In this document: piece by piece, positions 1 to 8,866 of the stretch
Layout of the letters: every line of letters begins with the position of its first letter
How positions within the stretch are numbered: position 1 is the first letter of the stretch
Assembly: GCA_034007295.1 (NCBI GenBank)
Contig: JAVERC010000008.1
Coordinates: forward strand, 1-64,000
Reading direction: 5' to 3'
DNA: 64,000 nucleotides
Source: JACKCP01 sp034007295
Lineage (GTDB): Bacteria; Desulfobacterota; Desulfobacteria; Desulfobacterales; JACKCP01
The notes under the pieces: generated by a model
The model's database searches: none
What the model was told of the DNA's origin: nothing
Seen by the model: only the letters and a program-made list of their open reading frames with translations
Made by a program: the position numbers and the translations under genes

Positions 1-1763
1 TCCATACGTCCCATTGCTGTAGGAAGAAGCATGTCATAGAAGAATTTTGCAGTAGTAACCTGTCCTTCATAGAAAGGAGCATCTTTTTTCTTTGCTGATT
101 CAAGTTTCTGCTGAGCAATAGCAGCTCTTTCAGCAAGTCCCCATGCCATGCAAAGGTCACCGCAGATTTCAAGGAAGATAGTAGCTGTACCAAAAGCATC
201 CATGATTTTTTCGCTCATGGCTGTTTTACCCATATGCATTGCACAGTCGCCAACTTTGTTAAGAGCAGCCTGAAGTTTATCAGCAATATCTGTAAGGCCG
301 GTATTTTTTGCCTTTTCAATTGTTGCCATAACTTCGCCCATAAGATCCATCAAAGGCTTGCCTTTTTTCATACCAAGCTTACGGCCAAGAAGGTCCATAG
401 ACTGGATACCGTTTGTACCTTCATAGATACATGTGATTTTTGCATCTCTGTAATGCTGTGCCTGAGGATATTCTTCAATAAATCCGTAACCACCGTAAAT
501 CTGAACACCGCTTGAAGCAACTTCAACTGCTTTATCTGTTGAGTATGCTTTTGCAATTGGAGTAAGAAGTTCAATAAGACCCATCCACTTGTCTTTTTCT
601 TCTGGAGTTTCAGCAAGTGTAGCAAGGTCAAAACATCTTGCAAGGTAGTAGTTAAGGAAACGGCAGCCGTCAACATAAGATTTCATAAGAAGAAGCTGTC
701 TTCTTACGTCAGGATGCTGGATAATTGGAACTTTTACTGGATCAGGGTTGAAAGCTTCAAGAAGGTTTGGTCCCTGAATTCTTTCTTTTGCGTAGTTAAC
801 TGCGTTTGCATAAGAAGCAGACTGGAAGCCAAGTCCCTGAAGAGCAACGCCCTGACGTGCTTCGTTCATCATAAGGAACATATACTTCATGCCTTTGTTT
901 GGCTCACCAATAAGTTCGCCTATGCAATTTCCTTTTGAACCAAAAGCAAGAGAGCATGTTGCGTTTCCGTGGATACCCATTTTTTCTTCAATACCAACAG
1001 TTTCAACGTCGTTAGGCTCGCCAAGGGAACCGTCTTCGTTAACTCTGATTTTAGGAACTAGAAATAGAGAAATACCCTTTGTACCTGCAGGTGCACCTTC
1101 AATTCTTGCAAGAACCGGATGAACAATGTTTTCTACAAGGTCAGAGTCACCGCCGGAAATGAATATTTTGTTACCAGAAATTGAGTATGTACCGTCGTCA
1201 TTTAATTTTGCAACAGTTTCAAGAGCACCAACGTCAGAACCAGCATTAGCTTCTGTAAGACACATTGTGCCGCCCCATTTACCTGTAAATACATTTTTAA
1301 GGTAGGTTGCTTTTTGCTTGTCTGTACCAAATTCCTTGATAATGTTACCAGCACCGTGTGTAAGACCAGGGTACATAAGGAATGCACAGTTAGCTCCTGT
1401 GAAAAGCTCGCCGCATGCCATTGCTAGAAGGTGAGGCATTCCCTGTCCGCCCCATTCTTCTTCATCACTCATTGCAAGCCAGCCGCCTTCGATGTATTTT
1501 TTGTAAGGTTCTTTGTATGAAGGAGGAACAGATACTTTACCGTTCTCAAGCTTGATGCCGTCTGGATGACCGTTTTCAACGTCAGCCAGTTTGTTTGTTG
1601 GAAGAATTTCTTTTACTGCAAGGTTTCTTGCTTCCTTAAGAAGCATTTTTGATGTTTTTTCGTTGAAAGCTGAAAATTTTTCGCTGCTTGCAACTGAAGC
1701 TGCATCAAAAACTTCAAAAAGCAAAAATTCTTGATCTCTTGGATCTGCTAGTTCTAAAGCCAT
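1..1763 (-). CDS. Acyl-CoA dehydrogenase, DmdC-like (3' end off window)
   Basis: FAD-dependent acyl-CoA dehydrogenase of the long (about 590-600 aa) family with an extra C-terminal domain, which includes DmdC and fatty-acyl oxidising relatives. The frame is open from the ATG at 1763 to the window edge (587 codons), so only a few C-terminal residues are probably missing. Visible motifs are LTEANAGSD (substrate/FAD loop), SGNKIFISGGD, and YEGTNGIQ near the C-terminal third. The Glu in that last motif (about residue 448) is the expected catalytic base. The start is preceded on the minus strand by AAGGAGAG. A TetR-type gene lies just upstream in the same direction and probably regulates it. The exact acyl-CoA substrate cannot be read from the sequence. 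Confidence 0.9.
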   Translation of the reverse strand, partial: MALELADPRDQEFLLFEVFDAASVASSEKFSAFNEKTSKMLLKEARNLAVKEILPTNKLADVENGHPDGIKLENGKVSVPPSYKEPYKKYIEGGWLAMSDEEEWGGQGMPHLLAMACGELFTGANCAFLMYPGLTHGAGNIIKEFGTDKQKATYLKNVFTGKWGGTMCLTEANAGSDVGALETVAKLNDDGTYSISGNKIFISGGDSDLVENIVHPVLARIEGAPAGTKGISLFLVPKIRVNEDGSLGEPNDVETVGIEEKMGIHGNATCSLAFGSKGNCIGELIGEPNKGMKYMFLMMNEARQGVALQGLGFQSASYANAVNYAKERIQGPNLLEAFNPDPVKVPIIQHPDVRRQLLLMKSYVDGCRFLNYYLARCFDLATLAETPEEKDKWMGLIELLTPIAKAYSTDKAVEVASSGVQIYGGYGFIEEYPQAQHYRDAKITCIYEGTNGIQSMDLLGRKLGMKKGKPLMDLMGEVMATIEKAKNTGLTDIADKLQAALNKVGDCAMHMGKTAMSEKIMDAFGTATIFLEICGDLCMAWGLAERAAIAQQKLESAKKKDAPFYEGQVTTAKFFYDMLLPTAMGRM

Positions 1764-1862
1764 TAATCTCTCCTTGTTTTTAGTTAATTGACCAAATTTA
1801 TTTTAAAATCAGTTTAAAAGAATCCTTTAGTTTTGTATTAAAAGGGAACTTTTAAGCTTTTT

Positions 1863-2486
1863 TTATAAATTTTTTAAAAGTCCTGAGGAAAAAATTTCAA
1901 AACCTGTATCAAGTCTTTTTTTGAATTTAAGTTCAGTTTCCCTGTTTATCAGCCATGATGAGGCTGCGGAGGTAATCATTGAAACATAAATTTCACTAAG
2001 ATCTCTTGCTGAATAGGGCTTAAATTGATTTGCGTCAATTCCCTCAGTAAAAATATCTGCAAACAGGTTGAATAATCTGTCAAGCAGAATTTTTATTTCA
2101 CATTTTAAATCTCCTTGAAAGATCCCCCATAACCTTTGTCTTTCTTCAAGATAGATTTTTGTAAAATTTTTATTTTGCAGGCAAAAATAAAAATGTTCAT
2201 CCATTCCTTTTTTAAGTCTTTCTAGTGGAGAAATATTTTTATCATTTACTGCGGTTTCAATCAGTCTTGTGAGTTCCTTACCCTTAATTTTTAAAAGTTG
2301 GAAATAAATTTTTTCTTTACTTTTAAAAAGTGCATAAATTGTAGCTAAAGGAAGCTCAGATTCATTGCTGATTTCTGCCATTGTTGCACCATGAAAACCT
2401 TTTTTCGCAAAACAACTTAAGGCAGCTTCGATAATATCGAATTTTCTTCTTTTGTTTTCTCTTTGTTTTCTGGTGAGTTTATCCAT
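1863..2486 (-). CDS. TetR/AcrR family transcriptional regulator
   Basis: 207-aa one-component repressor-type protein. The N-terminal helix-turn-helix covers about residues 14-60 (IIEAALSCFAKKGFHGATMAEIS followed by ATIYALFKSKEKIY, the classic TetR pattern). The variable C-terminal ligand-binding half has no recognisable ligand signature. It sits 100 bp upstream of the acyl-CoA dehydrogenase in the same orientation. By analogy with FadR/PsrA-like TetR proteins it may respond to an acyl-CoA, but that is inference from position only. Confidence 0.9.
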   Translation of the reverse strand: MDKLTRKQRENKRRKFDIIEAALSCFAKKGFHGATMAEISNESELPLATIYALFKSKEKIYFQLLKIKGKELTRLIETAVNDKNISPLERLKKGMDEHFYFCLQNKNFTKIYLEERQRLWGIFQGDLKCEIKILLDRLFNLFADIFTEGIDANQFKPYSARDLSEIYVSMITSAASSWLINRETELKFKKRLDTGFEIFSSGLLKNL

Positions 2487-2547
2487 AAATTATTATAAAA
2501 GAGCCTTGAAACTAAAATAATAAAAAAATATTTTTATTTTAAACAGA

Positions 2548-2757
2548 TCAGCTGTCTTTATTTGAGTTTTTTTCATTATCCTTGTTTTTTATTTCTTTGG
2601 GAGGTTCTTCTTTTTCACTTCCATTTGAAGCTTTTTTAAAATTTTTTATGGCTTTCCCCAGACCGCTTCCAATCTCTGGAAGCTTGCCGGCTCCAAATAC
2701 TAAAAGGACTATAACAAGAACTATTATAAGCTCTGCAACCCCAATGCCTCCAAACAT
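2548..2757 (-). CDS. tatA: Twin-arginine translocase subunit TatA/TatE
   Basis: 69-aa protein with the TatA architecture. There is one N-terminal membrane helix (about residues 6-22, AELIIVLVIVLLVFGAGKLP), a hinge with the conserved FG and LPE(I/L)G, an amphipathic helix (LGKAIKNFKKA), and a charged, Lys/Glu/Asn-rich tail. TatA oligomers form the protein-conducting element for folded Tat substrates in the inner membrane. No tatB or tatC lies nearby, so the rest of the translocase must be elsewhere. The length and lack of a longer cytoplasmic part fit TatA/E rather than TatB. Confidence 0.93.
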   Translation of the reverse strand: MFGGIGVAELIIVLVIVLLVFGAGKLPEIGSGLGKAIKNFKKASNGSEKEEPPKEIKNKDNEKNSNKDS

Positions 2758-3034
2758 TTTTCACCCCTGATTCCCGGATAAATTTTGTCATTATGCCTTA
2801 AAAATAAATAATCTATATTAAAGAATGGTTATTAGCACCACAATTTTTGAGTGTCAATCTTTTAAAAGGCAGAGTCTGCATTAGCTGATACTTATGAATT
2901 AACCATTATTTGACGTCTAAAATTAAAGGTTTTTTCATAAACAATCCTTGACGTTGACTTTAACCTGATAATATTGTCAGAAAAAGTTAAATAATAATAA
3001 AAAAATTAATTGATCATAAATTTCGGAGTAAAAA

Positions 3035-3886
3035 ATGTCAGATAACAAGTTAAACAGGTTTGAAGGTTCTCAGAAATATGTTTTGGATGAAGAACTTGCA
3101 AGGATAGTTAATATTTCAATCGGACTTGAAATGCCCCTTCTTCTCAAAGGCGAGCCGGGTACAGGAAAAACAATGCTTGCCCATGCAATAGCACAAAGTC
3201 TTAGAATGCCGCTTTTAATTCTAAACGTAAAATCAAGCATGAAGCTGATTGAGGCTCTTTATCAGTATGATACTCTTACCAGATTAAATGACAGCCGTTT
3301 CGGAGACTCTTCAAGGGACGTGAGCAATATTGAAGACTACATTAAAATGGGTACAATAGGAAAAGCTTTTACAGCAGATGAAAGAACAGTTCTTTTAATT
3401 GACGAAATTGACAAGGCTGACACAGATTTTCAGGACGACATGCTTGATGTTTTAGACCAGATGGAATTTGATATTATAGAAATTGATAAAAGGATGAGAG
3501 CAAAAAACAGGCCTGTTATAATAATAACTTCAAATGCAAAAAAAGATCTTTCAGATCCTTTCCTTGGAAGATGCAACTTTCATCATATAGCATTTCCTGA
3601 CCCCAAAATGATGAGAAAAATTGTTGATGTTCATTTCCCCGCCCTTGATTCAGATCTTGCAGAAAATGCGATTTCAACTTTTTTCAAATTGAGAGAACTT
3701 GACGGAATTGAAAAAAAACCAGCAACAAGGGAACTTATCAACTGGATCAGAGCACTTGACCTTGACCCTGATTTTAAGGCAAAGGATCTTATCAAAGGCA
3801 AAGTACCTTTCCTTGGAATTTTATTTAAAAAAAGCCCAGATTATGAAAGAGCCGGAAACGTTTTGAGCAGAAGACGACTGGTTTAG
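3035..3886 (+). CDS. MoxR-family AAA+ ATPase
   Basis: 283-aa AAA+ ATPase of the MoxR group, chaperone-like proteins that usually act with a von Willebrand A partner. Walker A is GEPGTGKT at residues 39-46, Walker B is LLIDEIDKAD near residue 119, and sensor-1 region IITSNAKKDLSDPFLGRC follows. The ATG at 3035 is preceded by CGGAG. It is followed after 12 bp by a VWA-domain gene, so the pair is almost certainly one transcription unit. A candidate promoter with TTGACG (2948-2953) lies upstream. The client protein is unknown; no methanol or CO dehydrogenase genes are nearby. Confidence 0.9.
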   Translation: MSDNKLNRFEGSQKYVLDEELARIVNISIGLEMPLLLKGEPGTGKTMLAHAIAQSLRMPLLILNVKSSMKLIEALYQYDTLTRLNDSRFGDSSRDVSNIEDYIKMGTIGKAFTADERTVLLIDEIDKADTDFQDDMLDVLDQMEFDIIEIDKRMRAKNRPVIIITSNAKKDLSDPFLGRCNFHHIAFPDPKMMRKIVDVHFPALDSDLAENAISTFFKLRELDGIEKKPATRELINWIRALDLDPDFKAKDLIKGKVPFLGILFKKSPDYERAGNVLSRRRLV

Positions 3887-3898
3887 GCGGGAAAAATT

Positions 3899-5092
3899 AT
3901 GTTTACAGGTTTTTTTTATACACTGAAAAATGTGGGAGTTCCGGTTAATCCCACAGCTTTTTTAAGGCTTCAGGAAGCATTGAAAAAAGGCCTTATCACA
4001 AGTATGGATGATTTTTATTTTGCAGCAAGAACCATACTTATAAAAAGCGAAAGATACTTTGATATCTATGACCAGGTTTATGCCCATTATTTTGAAGGTG
4101 CTGAACTTCCAGAAGAAGAGGGGCTTGAGCTTGATGAAATAGCAAAGGGTCTTCTTGATGAATGGCTTAAAAATCCAAAGGAAATAGCTGATCTTCTTGG
4201 AATTGATGAAAACAGGATAAGCCAGCTTTCACCCGAAGAATTAATAGATTATTTCAAGGAAAGACTCAAAGAGCAGACAGAACGCCACGAAGGTGGAAAC
4301 AAGTGGATTGGAACCGGAGGAACCTCTCCGGTTGGTCACTCAGGATATCACCCCAACGGAATGAGGGTCGGGGGAGTGTCAAGAAACAAATCCGCAGTAA
4401 AAGTTGCCAATGAAAGAAGATATAAGGATTATTCGGGGCGCGGCCCTCTTAATCAGTCCATGATAGGCGAAGCCCTTAAAAGGCTTAGAAATCTGATTCC
4501 AGCAGGGCCCAAGGATCAGGTGAATGTGGACAAGTCAATTTATCAGACCATGAAAAATGCAGGTGAAATTGAAATAGTTTTTGACAGATCACTTAAAGAC
4601 AAGCTCAAGGTTATTCTTGCAATAGATAACGGCGGCTGGTCAATGGACCCTTATGTTGATGTTGTACAGACACTTTTTGATTATGCAAGGGCCCAGTTCA
4701 AGGAAGTCAAGACTTATTTTTTTCACAATACAATTTATGATTATGTGTGGGAAGATCCCACAAGATATAAAAGACCTGTGAAAGTTTCGGATTTTTCAAA
4801 ATTTGACCCTGAAACCAGACTTATTGTTATTGGCGATGCAAGCATGGCCCCATATGAACTTCTTGCAAGAAACGGGGCAATCAGCATAAGCCAGATGTCT
4901 GGACGTCCAAGTATTGAACAGCTCCAGTTTATGTGCGAAACCTTTCCCCGCCATGTGTGGCTCAATCCTGTTCCAGGTTCTGTCTGGGGGTATACCCACA
5001 CAATTACAGTTGTTTCACGTCTTTTTCCCATGTTTGAATTTACACTTGACGGTCTTGAGGGTGCGGTTACCCATCTTATGAAAAAAGACTGA
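3899..5092 (+). CDS. VWA-domain (CoxE-like) protein, MoxR partner
   Basis: 397-aa protein with a charged helical N-terminal half and a C-terminal von Willebrand A-type domain of the CoxE-like class. The metal-binding MIDAS motif appears as DNGGWSM starting at residue 243, instead of the usual DxSxS, so the first two metal ligands are spaced differently. A later Asp (VIGDASM) fits the second MIDAS loop. There is no signal peptide, so it should be cytosolic. MoxR/VWA pairs help assemble or activate metalloenzymes or membrane complexes, but the target here is not evident. A strong terminator follows directly. Confidence 0.82.
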   Translation: MFTGFFYTLKNVGVPVNPTAFLRLQEALKKGLITSMDDFYFAARTILIKSERYFDIYDQVYAHYFEGAELPEEEGLELDEIAKGLLDEWLKNPKEIADLLGIDENRISQLSPEELIDYFKERLKEQTERHEGGNKWIGTGGTSPVGHSGYHPNGMRVGGVSRNKSAVKVANERRYKDYSGRGPLNQSMIGEALKRLRNLIPAGPKDQVNVDKSIYQTMKNAGEIEIVFDRSLKDKLKVILAIDNGGWSMDPYVDVVQTLFDYARAQFKEVKTYFFHNTIYDYVWEDPTRYKRPVKVSDFSKFDPETRLIVIGDASMAPYELLARNGAISISQMSGRPSIEQLQFMCETFPRHVWLNPVPGSVWGYTHTITVVSRLFPMFEFTLDGLEGAVTHLMKKD

Positions 5093-5104
5093 TCAAATTT
5101 AATT

Positions 5105-5143
5105 TGCATTTTGTGACCTGAGGTCATAAAATGCATTTTTTTT
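5105..5143 (+). terminator. Rho-independent terminator after MoxR-VWA pair
   Basis: A 14-bp stem (5105-5118 with 5122-5135, one G-T wobble) closes a 3-nt loop and is followed by a run of eight T. Because the stem base is A/T-rich it could also work weakly on the other strand. Confidence 0.88.
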
Positions 5144-5315
5144 ATTGAGTCATAACAGTTTCTTATTTTTTCTTTAATAATTGCGAGGTTAAAAAGTCTG
5201 ATGCAGTTTGTAAAGGGTCTGGACTAAACTTGAAAGCCTTTCAATTCAGGTTTAATTAAGAAAATGAATTTTCAGTCAAAATTTATTTTAAAATAAAATT
5301 TATTATGGAGGAAAG

Positions 5316-6350
5316 ATGAAGAGAATTTTAATATTTATTTTAGTTTCAGCCTTTTTTTTTATAGGTTCAAATGGTTTTAACTCAGGTGCTGAAGCAAAAA
5401 CCTGGCATTTTACCTACAGCATTTTTTTCCCTGCATCCCATGATCAGTTCAAGGCAGCAGAAAAATGGGCTAAAGAAATTGAAGAAAAGACAAATCAAAA
5501 AGTCAAAATAACTATGTTTCCCGGAGGAACTCTTACCAATGCAAAAAACTGCTATGACGGAGTTGTTTCAGGAATTTCAGATATAGGAATGTCTTGTTTT
5601 GCATATACAAGGGGGAAATTCCCTGTAATGGAAAGCCTTGATCTTCCTCTTGGATACGAAGACGGGGTTGTTGCTTCAAGAACTGTTAATGAATTTTATA
5701 AAAAAATTAAACCTGAAGAACTTAGTGATGTAAAGGTTTTATATATCCATGCCCATGGCCCCGGACTTCTTCACACAGTAAAAAAAGTTGAAACACTTGA
5801 AGATTTTTCAAAACTGAAAATCCGTTCAACAGGCTTGAGTGCAAAGGTTGTTGAGTCTCTTGGGGGAATTCCGGTTGCAATGCCACAAGGTGAAACATAT
5901 GAATCAATTAAAAAAGGTGTTGCTGAAGGAACCTTCGGGCCTATAGAGGTTTTAAAGGGATGGAGACAGGCTGAAGTTGTAAAGTCAACAACAGATACTT
6001 CAAACATCGGTTATACAACAACAATGTATGTAGTAATGAATAAGAAAAAATGGAACAGTATTCCTGAAGATATTAGAAAAATAATTGAAGATATCAGTGA
6101 AAAGGCTGTAATAGAGCATGGAAAAGCATGGGACAGAAGTGATGAGGCAGGGAAAAAATACAGTCTTGAACTTGGAAATGCCTATGTGACACTTTCAGAT
6201 GAACAGAAAGTTTTGTGGAAAGAAAAAGTAAAGCCGGTTATCCAGGGGTATATTGATGAAGTTTCTGCAAAAGGGATTGATGGAAATAAAATAGTTGAAG
6301 AAATTACCGGACTTATTGACAAGTATTCCAAAGAAAAAAAATGTGAGTAA
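5316..6350 (+). CDS. TRAP transporter substrate-binding protein (DctP family)
   Basis: 344-aa periplasmic solute receptor of a tripartite ATP-independent (TRAP) system. It has an N-terminal signal peptide (MKRILIFILVSAFFFIG, cleaved near AEA-K at about residue 28). The DctP fold follows, with the conserved region KLKIRSTGLSAKVVESLGG containing the Arg that salt-bridges the carboxylate of most TRAP ligands. It heads the cluster dctP-dctQ-dctM, and GGAGG precedes the ATG. Ligands of the family are mostly organic acids; the specific one cannot be assigned. A terminator separates it from dctQM, which would keep the receptor in molar excess. Confidence 0.93.
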   Translation: MKRILIFILVSAFFFIGSNGFNSGAEAKTWHFTYSIFFPASHDQFKAAEKWAKEIEEKTNQKVKITMFPGGTLTNAKNCYDGVVSGISDIGMSCFAYTRGKFPVMESLDLPLGYEDGVVASRTVNEFYKKIKPEELSDVKVLYIHAHGPGLLHTVKKVETLEDFSKLKIRSTGLSAKVVESLGGIPVAMPQGETYESIKKGVAEGTFGPIEVLKGWRQAEVVKSTTDTSNIGYTTTMYVVMNKKKWNSIPEDIRKIIEDISEKAVIEHGKAWDRSDEAGKKYSLELGNAYVTLSDEQKVLWKEKVKPVIQGYIDEVSAKGIDGNKIVEEITGLIDKYSKEKKCE

Positions 6351-6419
6351 AAAAGGGTTTTATTTTTTAGTTTAAAAATATGAAACCTTTAATTCAGGTT
6401 TTAAAAAAACTTATCAACT

Positions 6420-6448
6420 GACGCCGTTTTTTGCAGCGGCGTTTTTTG
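6420..6448 (+). terminator. Terminator between dctP and dctQM
   Basis: Hairpin ACGCCG (6421-6426) / CGGCGT (6437-6442) with a 10-nt loop followed by six T. It lies inside the TRAP cluster, so it probably reduces read-through into the permease genes. Confidence 0.8.
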
Positions 6449-6560
6449 TTTTAAAAAGTGAAACCTTCGTTTAATCAAAACTATCATGGACATAAAAATT
6501 TAAACATAATATAACAACCGCGTTTAATATATGGAAAAATTTATTTAAAGAGGTTTTGTT

Positions 6561-7064
6561 TTGACTTCAAAAATTAACGCAAAAACAGACAAAATAATTA
6601 CATATTTTGCATTAAAGCTTAATTACGGTGCATGTATCACCCTTTGTCTTATGATGCTTATAACCACGTGTGATGTTATAATGAGGTTTTTCAGACATCC
6701 TGTTCCAGGAGCTTATGAACTTGTGGGTTTTTTTGGTTCCCTTACTGTTGCCTTTGCCCTTGCAGCAACTTCACTTGGAAGGGGGCATATAGCTGTTGAA
6801 TATCTTGTCAGCAAGTTTCCTGAAAGGCTTCACAATATTATTGAAAGATTAAACTGCTTTATCTGTTCCTTAATTTTTGGAGTTATTACCTGGCAGACTT
6901 TTTTATATTCATTTGGTTTAAAGGCAAGCAATGAAGTATCAATGACCCTTCAGGTTCCTCTTTATCCTTTTTCAATAGGGATAGCACTGGGATGTGCAAT
7001 GGTTTCTGTTGTTATGCTTTTTCAGTCTTTAAATCTTGCACATTATGGTTTATCAGGTGAATGA
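6561..7064 (+). CDS. TRAP transporter small permease (DctQ family)
   Basis: 167-aa membrane protein with four predicted helices, the usual DctQ topology. The start is a TTG at 6561 preceded by AAAGAGG at 6547-6553, and no better ATG lies nearby. It contains the conserved DVIMRFF-HPVPGAYELVGF segment typical of DctQ (about residues 39-57). The following dctM start lies one base beyond this stop, indicating translational coupling. Confidence 0.9.
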   Translation: MTSKINAKTDKIITYFALKLNYGACITLCLMMLITTCDVIMRFFRHPVPGAYELVGFFGSLTVAFALAATSLGRGHIAVEYLVSKFPERLHNIIERLNCFICSLIFGVITWQTFLYSFGLKASNEVSMTLQVPLYPFSIGIALGCAMVSVVMLFQSLNLAHYGLSGE

Positions 7065-7065
7065 T

Positions 7066-8370
7066 ATGTCTTTTACTTTTGTGGGAATAATTGGAATTTT
7101 AGCTCTTTTTATACTTATATTTTTAAGGATGCCTGTTGGTTTTGCCATGCTTTTAACAGGGGTTGCAGGATTTGCAGCAATTGTTTCTCCTTCGGCAGCC
7201 TTTTCTATGATGGTAACTGATCTTGTTGATGTTTTCGGGTCATACAGCCTCACAGTTATACCTTTATTTATTCTTATGGGCCAGGTTGCATTTCATGCTG
7301 GAATAAGCACAAGGCTTTTTTCAGTTGCATACAAATGGATAGGCCATCTTCCTGGTGGTATGGCAATAGCTGCAATTGGGGCATGTGCAGGGTTTTCTGC
7401 AATCTGTGGTTCAACAAATGCTACTGCTGCAACAATGGCTGCAGTTACACTTCCTGAAATGAAAAAATACAAATATTCCGATACCCTTGCAACAGGTGTT
7501 ATTGCAGCAGGAGGAAGCCTTGGAATTTTAATTCCTCCAAGTGTTATTTTTATTGTTTACGGAGTTATAACAGAGCAGTCAATTGGCGAGCTTTTTATGG
7601 CCGGAATAATTCCAGGTATAATACTTACCTTTTTATTTTCATTTGTAGTTGCAATGTGGAGCATATTAAGACCTATGGATGCTCCAAGGGGTGAAAAACA
7701 GACCCTTAAAACAAAAATAAGCTCTTTAACAGGAGTACTTGAAACCATTGTGCTTTTCTTAATGGTAATGGGAGGGCTTTTCGGCGGTCTTTTCACTCCA
7801 ACAGAAGCGGCAGGTGTTGGAGCTTTTGGAACAACAGTTCTTGCTCTTATACGAAGAAACATCGGTTTTAAGGGGCTTTTAGATGCTTTTACTGAAACAA
7901 CAAGAATTTCATGTATGATTTTAACAATTGTTGCCGGAGCAACAGTTCTTGGACATTTTCTTGCAATAACCCAGATTCCATTTCAGATTGCAGGATGGGT
8001 CGGAGGCCTGGATTTTCCTTCCTGGGTAATAATTTCAATTATAATTTTAATTTATATGATAGGCGGATGTTTTATTGATGCTCTTGCACTTATTATGCTT
8101 ACAGTTCCAATTTTTTACCCTGTTGTAACCTCCCTTGGATTCAATCCTGTGTGGTTTGGTGTTGTAATAGTTCTTGTAACCCAGATTGGAGTTATTACAC
8201 CTCCTGTTGGAGTAAATGTTTATGTTGTAAGAAGTGTTGCAAAGGATGTAAGACTTGAAACAATATTCAAGGGAGTTGTTCCTCTTTTATTTGCAATAAT
8301 TGCAGCAACAGCACTTTTAATAGTTTTTCCTTCAATTGCATTGTTTCTGCCTGAGTTTATGGCAAAATAA
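7066..8370 (+). CDS. TRAP transporter large permease (DctM family)
   Basis: 434-aa polytopic inner-membrane protein that carries out sodium-driven transport with DctQ and the DctP receptor. It has about 12 hydrophobic segments. Family-typical stretches include FILMGQVAFHAG near the N-terminus, GSTNATAATMAAVTLPEM, GGSLGILIPPSV and the C-terminal TQIGVITPPVGVN. The ATG at 7066 is preferred over an upstream TTG at 7036 because it immediately follows the dctQ stop and has AGGTG in front of it. Length is normal for the family (about 425-435 aa). Confidence 0.93.
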   Translation: MSFTFVGIIGILALFILIFLRMPVGFAMLLTGVAGFAAIVSPSAAFSMMVTDLVDVFGSYSLTVIPLFILMGQVAFHAGISTRLFSVAYKWIGHLPGGMAIAAIGACAGFSAICGSTNATAATMAAVTLPEMKKYKYSDTLATGVIAAGGSLGILIPPSVIFIVYGVITEQSIGELFMAGIIPGIILTFLFSFVVAMWSILRPMDAPRGEKQTLKTKISSLTGVLETIVLFLMVMGGLFGGLFTPTEAAGVGAFGTTVLALIRRNIGFKGLLDAFTETTRISCMILTIVAGATVLGHFLAITQIPFQIAGWVGGLDFPSWVIISIIILIYMIGGCFIDALALIMLTVPIFYPVVTSLGFNPVWFGVVIVLVTQIGVITPPVGVNVYVVRSVAKDVRLETIFKGVVPLLFAIIAATALLIVFPSIALFLPEFMAK

Positions 8371-8371
8371 A

Positions 8372-8833
8372 ATGAAAATTTTTGTTGATGCAGATGCCTG
8401 TCCAAGTGAAATAAAACAGCTTGTTTTTGATGTTTCAAGAAGAACAAAAATCAAGTCAGTATTTGTATCAAACAAACAGATAAAAGTTCCTGTATCTCCT
8501 TTTATAGAAACAATAGTAGTACCAAAGGAAAATGATGCAGCAGACAATGAAATAGTAAACCTTGCACAAAAAGAAGACATCTGTGTTACTTCAGATATTC
8601 CCCTTGCTTCATTTTTAATTGAGAAAAAATGTTTTGTTTTAAGCCCCTTTGGAGAACTTTTTACAGAAGAAAATATAAGATCAAAACTAAACACCAGGGA
8701 TTTTATGGATTCTTTAAGGGGAAGCGGAATTTTGACAAAAGGCGGCTCTCCTTTTTCTGTAAAAAACAAACACCTTTTTTCAAATAATCTGGATAAAATT
8801 ATTACCAGATATTTAAACAGCCAGAAAAAATAA
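8372..8833 (+). CDS. YaiI/YqxD family protein (UPF0178, DUF188)
   Basis: 153-aa soluble protein of the widespread UPF0178 family, which has a PIN-like fold of unproven function. Its N-terminus MKIFVDADACP is the family signature. The central VVPKENDAADNEIV and CVTSDIPLA segments keep the acidic residues expected of a PIN-like metal site. The ATG at 8372 is one base after the dctM stop, so it is transcribed with the TRAP genes, although a functional link is doubtful. A longer frame starting inside dctM is rejected. Confidence 0.88.
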   Translation: MKIFVDADACPSEIKQLVFDVSRRTKIKSVFVSNKQIKVPVSPFIETIVVPKENDAADNEIVNLAQKEDICVTSDIPLASFLIEKKCFVLSPFGELFTEENIRSKLNTRDFMDSLRGSGILTKGGSPFSVKNKHLFSNNLDKIITRYLNSQKK

Positions 8834-8866
8834 TTTATTCAGTATATAAACTAAAACTTTTTAGAC

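Noticed and set aside
234..1387. Several short frames on both strands within the first 1.4 kb
   Set aside because: They overlap the acyl-CoA dehydrogenase, whose frame is continuous across the region with conserved active-site motifs.
4741..5136. 131-codon minus-strand frame opposite the VWA gene
   Set aside because: It lies wholly antisense to a clear protein family, with no recognisable motif or ribosome site.
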